From Bacteroidetes bacterium UBA3022 (GTDB lineage: Bacteria; Bacteroidota; Bacteroidia; Chitinophagales; BACL12): a stretch of DNA of 8,477 bases. The stretch's first letter is position 1. Each line of letters opens with the position of its first letter. The DNA lies in assembly GCA_002346225.1 (NCBI GenBank), contig DDYY01000029.1, positions 1-8,477 of the forward strand, given 5' to 3'. The notes beneath the pieces were generated by a model, which saw nothing but the letters and a program-made list of their open reading frames with translations, did no database searches and was not told the origin of the DNA. Below are positions 6,958-8,477 of this stretch, in pieces. Position numbers and translations under genes: made by a program.

Positions 6958-7086
6958 GCAGGATATTGCCTTAAAGGTACAATATAACTAAGATTGGCCC
7001 TAAGGCTACCTAGTACTGTAAAGGTAACGCCGACAACGGCAGGAAGGTATGCAGGCAACAAAATGCTACATCCGTATGACCGAGGG
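6958..7086. other. Intergenic region between sdhB and the large surface-protein gene
   Basis: This 129-nt gap has no convincing ORF or RNA gene. On the minus strand it should hold the end of the sdhAB transcript and the promoter of the surface-protein gene. GCCG-ACAA-CGGC (7031-7042) is a 4-bp-stem inverted repeat, too short and without a T run to call a terminator. Two copies of TACCTTTA occur on the minus strand and are described separately. Confidence 0.6.
6972..6979 (-). promoter_or_regulatory. Candidate -7 element for the large surface-protein gene
   Basis: Read on the minus strand this is TACCTTTA, one mismatch from TAnnTTTG (last base A for G). It ends 14 bases before the ATG at 6957, a spacing like that of the FKBP promoter. 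TTAG about 21 bases upstream is a poor -33 candidate. An identical octamer lies 47 bases further upstream (7019-7026). Confidence 0.4.
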
Positions 7087-7833
7087 TCAATCGCCGCTGA
7101 ACGATGCCCGCAGGTACTCGCGGTTGAGGCGGGCGATATTGGCCACCGAAATGCCCTTGGGACATTCGGCTTCACAGGCGTAAGTATTGGTACAGCTGCC
7201 AAATCCTTCTTCATCCATCTGTTGCACCATGCTCAGCACCCTGCTCTTGCGTTCGGGCTCACCCTGCGGCAACAGCGACAAATGGGAAACTTTAGCAGAG
7301 ACAAACAACATGGCGGAGGAATTCTTACAAGCCGCCACGCAGGCACCGCAACCGATACAGGCTGCTGCATCCATGGCCATATCTGCCTTGTGTTTTTCTA
7401 CCGGAATAGCATTCGCATCCTGCGCCTGACCTGTGCTCACACCCACAAATCCACCCGCTGCAATGATGCGGTCAAATGCAGAACGGTCTACAGATAAGTC
7501 TTTGATAACCGGAAAAGAACCGGCCCTGAAAGGCTCGATGGTGATGGTTTCGCCATCGGTAAAGTTGCGCATATACAACTGACAGGTGGTGGACAGCTTC
7601 TGCGGGCCGTGTGCACGACCGTTGATGTACATGCTGCACATACCGCAAATACCTTCGCGGCAATCGTGGTCGAAAGCGACGGGTTCTTCTCCTTTTTTCA
7701 CCAGCTGGTCATTGAGTACATCCAGCATTTCGAGGAAGGACATATCGTCATTCACGTCATTGATGCTGTAGTCTACCAGTTTACCGCCTGCAGCGTTGTT
7801 TTTCTGCCTCCAGATTCTCAACTTAAAATTCAT
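7087..7833 (-). CDS. sdhB: Succinate dehydrogenase/fumarate reductase iron-sulfur subunit
   Basis: A 248-residue iron-sulfur subunit of complex II, passing electrons from the FAD of SdhA to the quinone site in the membrane subunit. All cluster ligands are present. The [2Fe-2S] domain has Cys58, Cys63, Cys66 (CREGICGMC) and Cys84. The C-terminal domain has C-x2-C-x2-C-x3-C at Cys159, 162, 165, 169 and Cys214, 220, 224, with the last in ECPKGI. By the family pattern, Cys159/162/165/224 hold [4Fe-4S] and Cys169/214/220 hold [3Fe-4S]. The region at about 140-150 (AIPVEKHKADMA) is like the Bacteroidota/epsilon-type fumarate reductase form rather than the mitochondrial form. It follows sdhA by 11 nt on the same strand, so they are co-transcribed. 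Sequence alone does not say whether the enzyme runs mainly as dehydrogenase or as fumarate reductase. Confidence 0.96.
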   Translation of the reverse strand: MNFKLRIWRQKNNAAGGKLVDYSINDVNDDMSFLEMLDVLNDQLVKKGEEPVAFDHDCREGICGMCSMYINGRAHGPQKLSTTCQLYMRNFTDGETITIEPFRAGSFPVIKDLSVDRSAFDRIIAAGGFVGVSTGQAQDANAIPVEKHKADMAMDAAACIGCGACVAACKNSSAMLFVSAKVSHLSLLPQGEPERKSRVLSMVQQMDEEGFGSCTNTYACEAECPKGISVANIARLNREYLRASFSGD

Positions 7834-7844
7834 ATCTGCCCATT

Positions 7845-8477
7845 TTATTTGTAGGAACGCACAGCCAGCTGCACGTTTTCATAAACCAAATCTTCTTTTT
7901 GTAATACGGGGTCATTATCGACACCGTTGAATTGCCATGCTGCTACATAAGCGTATGCATCGTCATTCCGCATCGCCTCGCCCTCTTCGGTCTGGTACTC
8001 CGTCCGGAAATGGCCTCCGCAGGATTCATTCCGCTCCAGCGCATCTACGATCATCAACTCACCCAGTTCCAGGAAGTCGGCCACGCGAGCGGCTTTTTCC
8101 AGATCGGGATTGAACTCATCGGCAGTGCCGGTCACCCTCACATCGCTCCAGAAGGCAGCACGTAAATCGCGCACCATCTGTCGTGCCTTGCGCAGTCCTT
8201 CGGCATTTCTCGCCATACCGCAATACTCCCACATAATCTTGCCGAGTTCCTTGTGGAAATCATCCACAGAGCGGGAACCTTGTATACTTAACAGCTTTTG
8301 CAGCGTATCGTTTACATTCTTTTCAGCTTCTTCAAAAGCGGGATGATCGGTAGATATCGGCTTAGTGAAAATCTCTCCCGACAGGTAAGCGCCAATGGTG
8401 TAAGGAATCACAAAGTAACCATCGGCCAGCCCCTGCATGAGGGCGCTCGCCCCGAGCCGATTGGCCCCGTGATCGGA
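7845..8477 (-). CDS. sdhA: Succinate dehydrogenase/fumarate reductase flavoprotein subunit, 5' part outside window
   Basis: C-terminal 210 residues of the FAD-carrying catalytic subunit, which oxidises succinate to fumarate (or the reverse). The frame stays open to the right edge: the 13 codons before the first in-window Met (8438) read SDHGANRLGASAL, the conserved flavoprotein motif, so that Met is not the start. The C-terminal domain includes the three-helix region about SVDDFHKELGKIMWEYCGMAR, and RNESCGGHFRTEYQ, the form of the conserved R-x-E-S-x-G-x-H-x-R motif seen in Bacteroidota and Bacillus-type enzymes. The FAD-attachment histidine and the dinucleotide-binding N-terminus lie outside the window, probably preceded by sdhC (cytochrome b subunit), the usual order in this phylum. 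It ends 11 nt before sdhB. No stretch in the visible part looks broken. Confidence 0.96.
   Translation of the reverse strand, partial: SDHGANRLGASALMQGLADGYFVIPYTIGAYLSGEIFTKPISTDHPAFEEAEKNVNDTLQKLLSIQGSRSVDDFHKELGKIMWEYCGMARNAEGLRKARQMVRDLRAAFWSDVRVTGTADEFNPDLEKAARVADFLELGELMIVDALERNESCGGHFRTEYQTEEGEAMRNDDAYAYVAAWQFNGVDNDPVLQKEDLVYENVQLAVRSYK

Noticed and set aside
7031..7042. Inverted repeat GCCG-ACAA-CGGC after sdhB as a terminator
   Set aside because: The stem is only 4 bp and no T run follows on the minus strand, so it is not distinguishable from chance.
1..8477. A new defence, mobile or biosynthetic system
   Set aside because: All seven genes belong to known families. There are no transposase, integrase, nuclease, toxin or helicase genes, no direct-repeat array and no tRNA-linked attachment site.

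Overview
The window looks like ordinary chromosomal DNA from a member of the Bacteroidota that has a type IX secretion system (T9SS). Three things point there. Two secreted proteins end in T9SS sorting domains, one type A and one type B. Several genes have the Bacteroidota promoter -7 element TAnnTTTG just upstream. Shine-Dalgarno sequences are weak or absent. The mix of both CTD types with a large FN3/Ig-like protein would suit Saprospiria or Chitinophagia, but I cannot fix the class from this sequence. The window holds seven genes, two of them cut by its edges. I see no RNA genes, insertion sequences, prophage genes or CRISPR arrays.

Layout from left to right. Positions 1-1086 (+) carry the end of a DUF58 (VWA-like) protein. 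It converges, with one base between stop codons, on an RDD-family membrane protein (1088-1522, -). A 66-nt divergent intergenic region separates that gene from an FKBP-type peptidyl-prolyl isomerase lipoprotein (1589-2263, +). Another 66-nt gap holds a small hairpin and a perfect TAnnTTTG box, followed by a secreted protein with two lamin-tail domains and a type A CTD (2330-3649, +). This gene converges with a three-base gap on ribE, riboflavin synthase alpha chain (3653-4249, -). Five bases upstream of ribE ends a 900-residue modular surface protein with a type B CTD (4255-6957, -), so the two are probably co-transcribed. A 129-nt gap with promoter-like boxes follows, and then sdhB (7087-7833, -) and the 3' part of sdhA (7845-8477, -), which runs off the right edge.

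How the genes relate. SdhA and SdhB are the catalytic subunits of succinate dehydrogenase/fumarate reductase (complex II); the membrane subunit sdhC and the rest of sdhA would lie beyond the right edge. RibE makes riboflavin, the precursor of the FAD used by SdhA, but the promoter-like sequence between sdhB and the surface-protein gene argues against one simple operon. The two T9SS cargo proteins flank ribE on opposite strands. DUF58 and RDD genes often occur together near moxR-type AAA ATPase genes, so moxR may lie to the left.

I found no convincing new multi-gene system. The points most worth a second look are the altered active site of the FKBP lipoprotein, a probable leaderless or near-leaderless promoter for the lamin-tail gene, the tight coupling of ribE to a giant adhesin-like gene, and the lack of terminator space between the convergent gene pairs.
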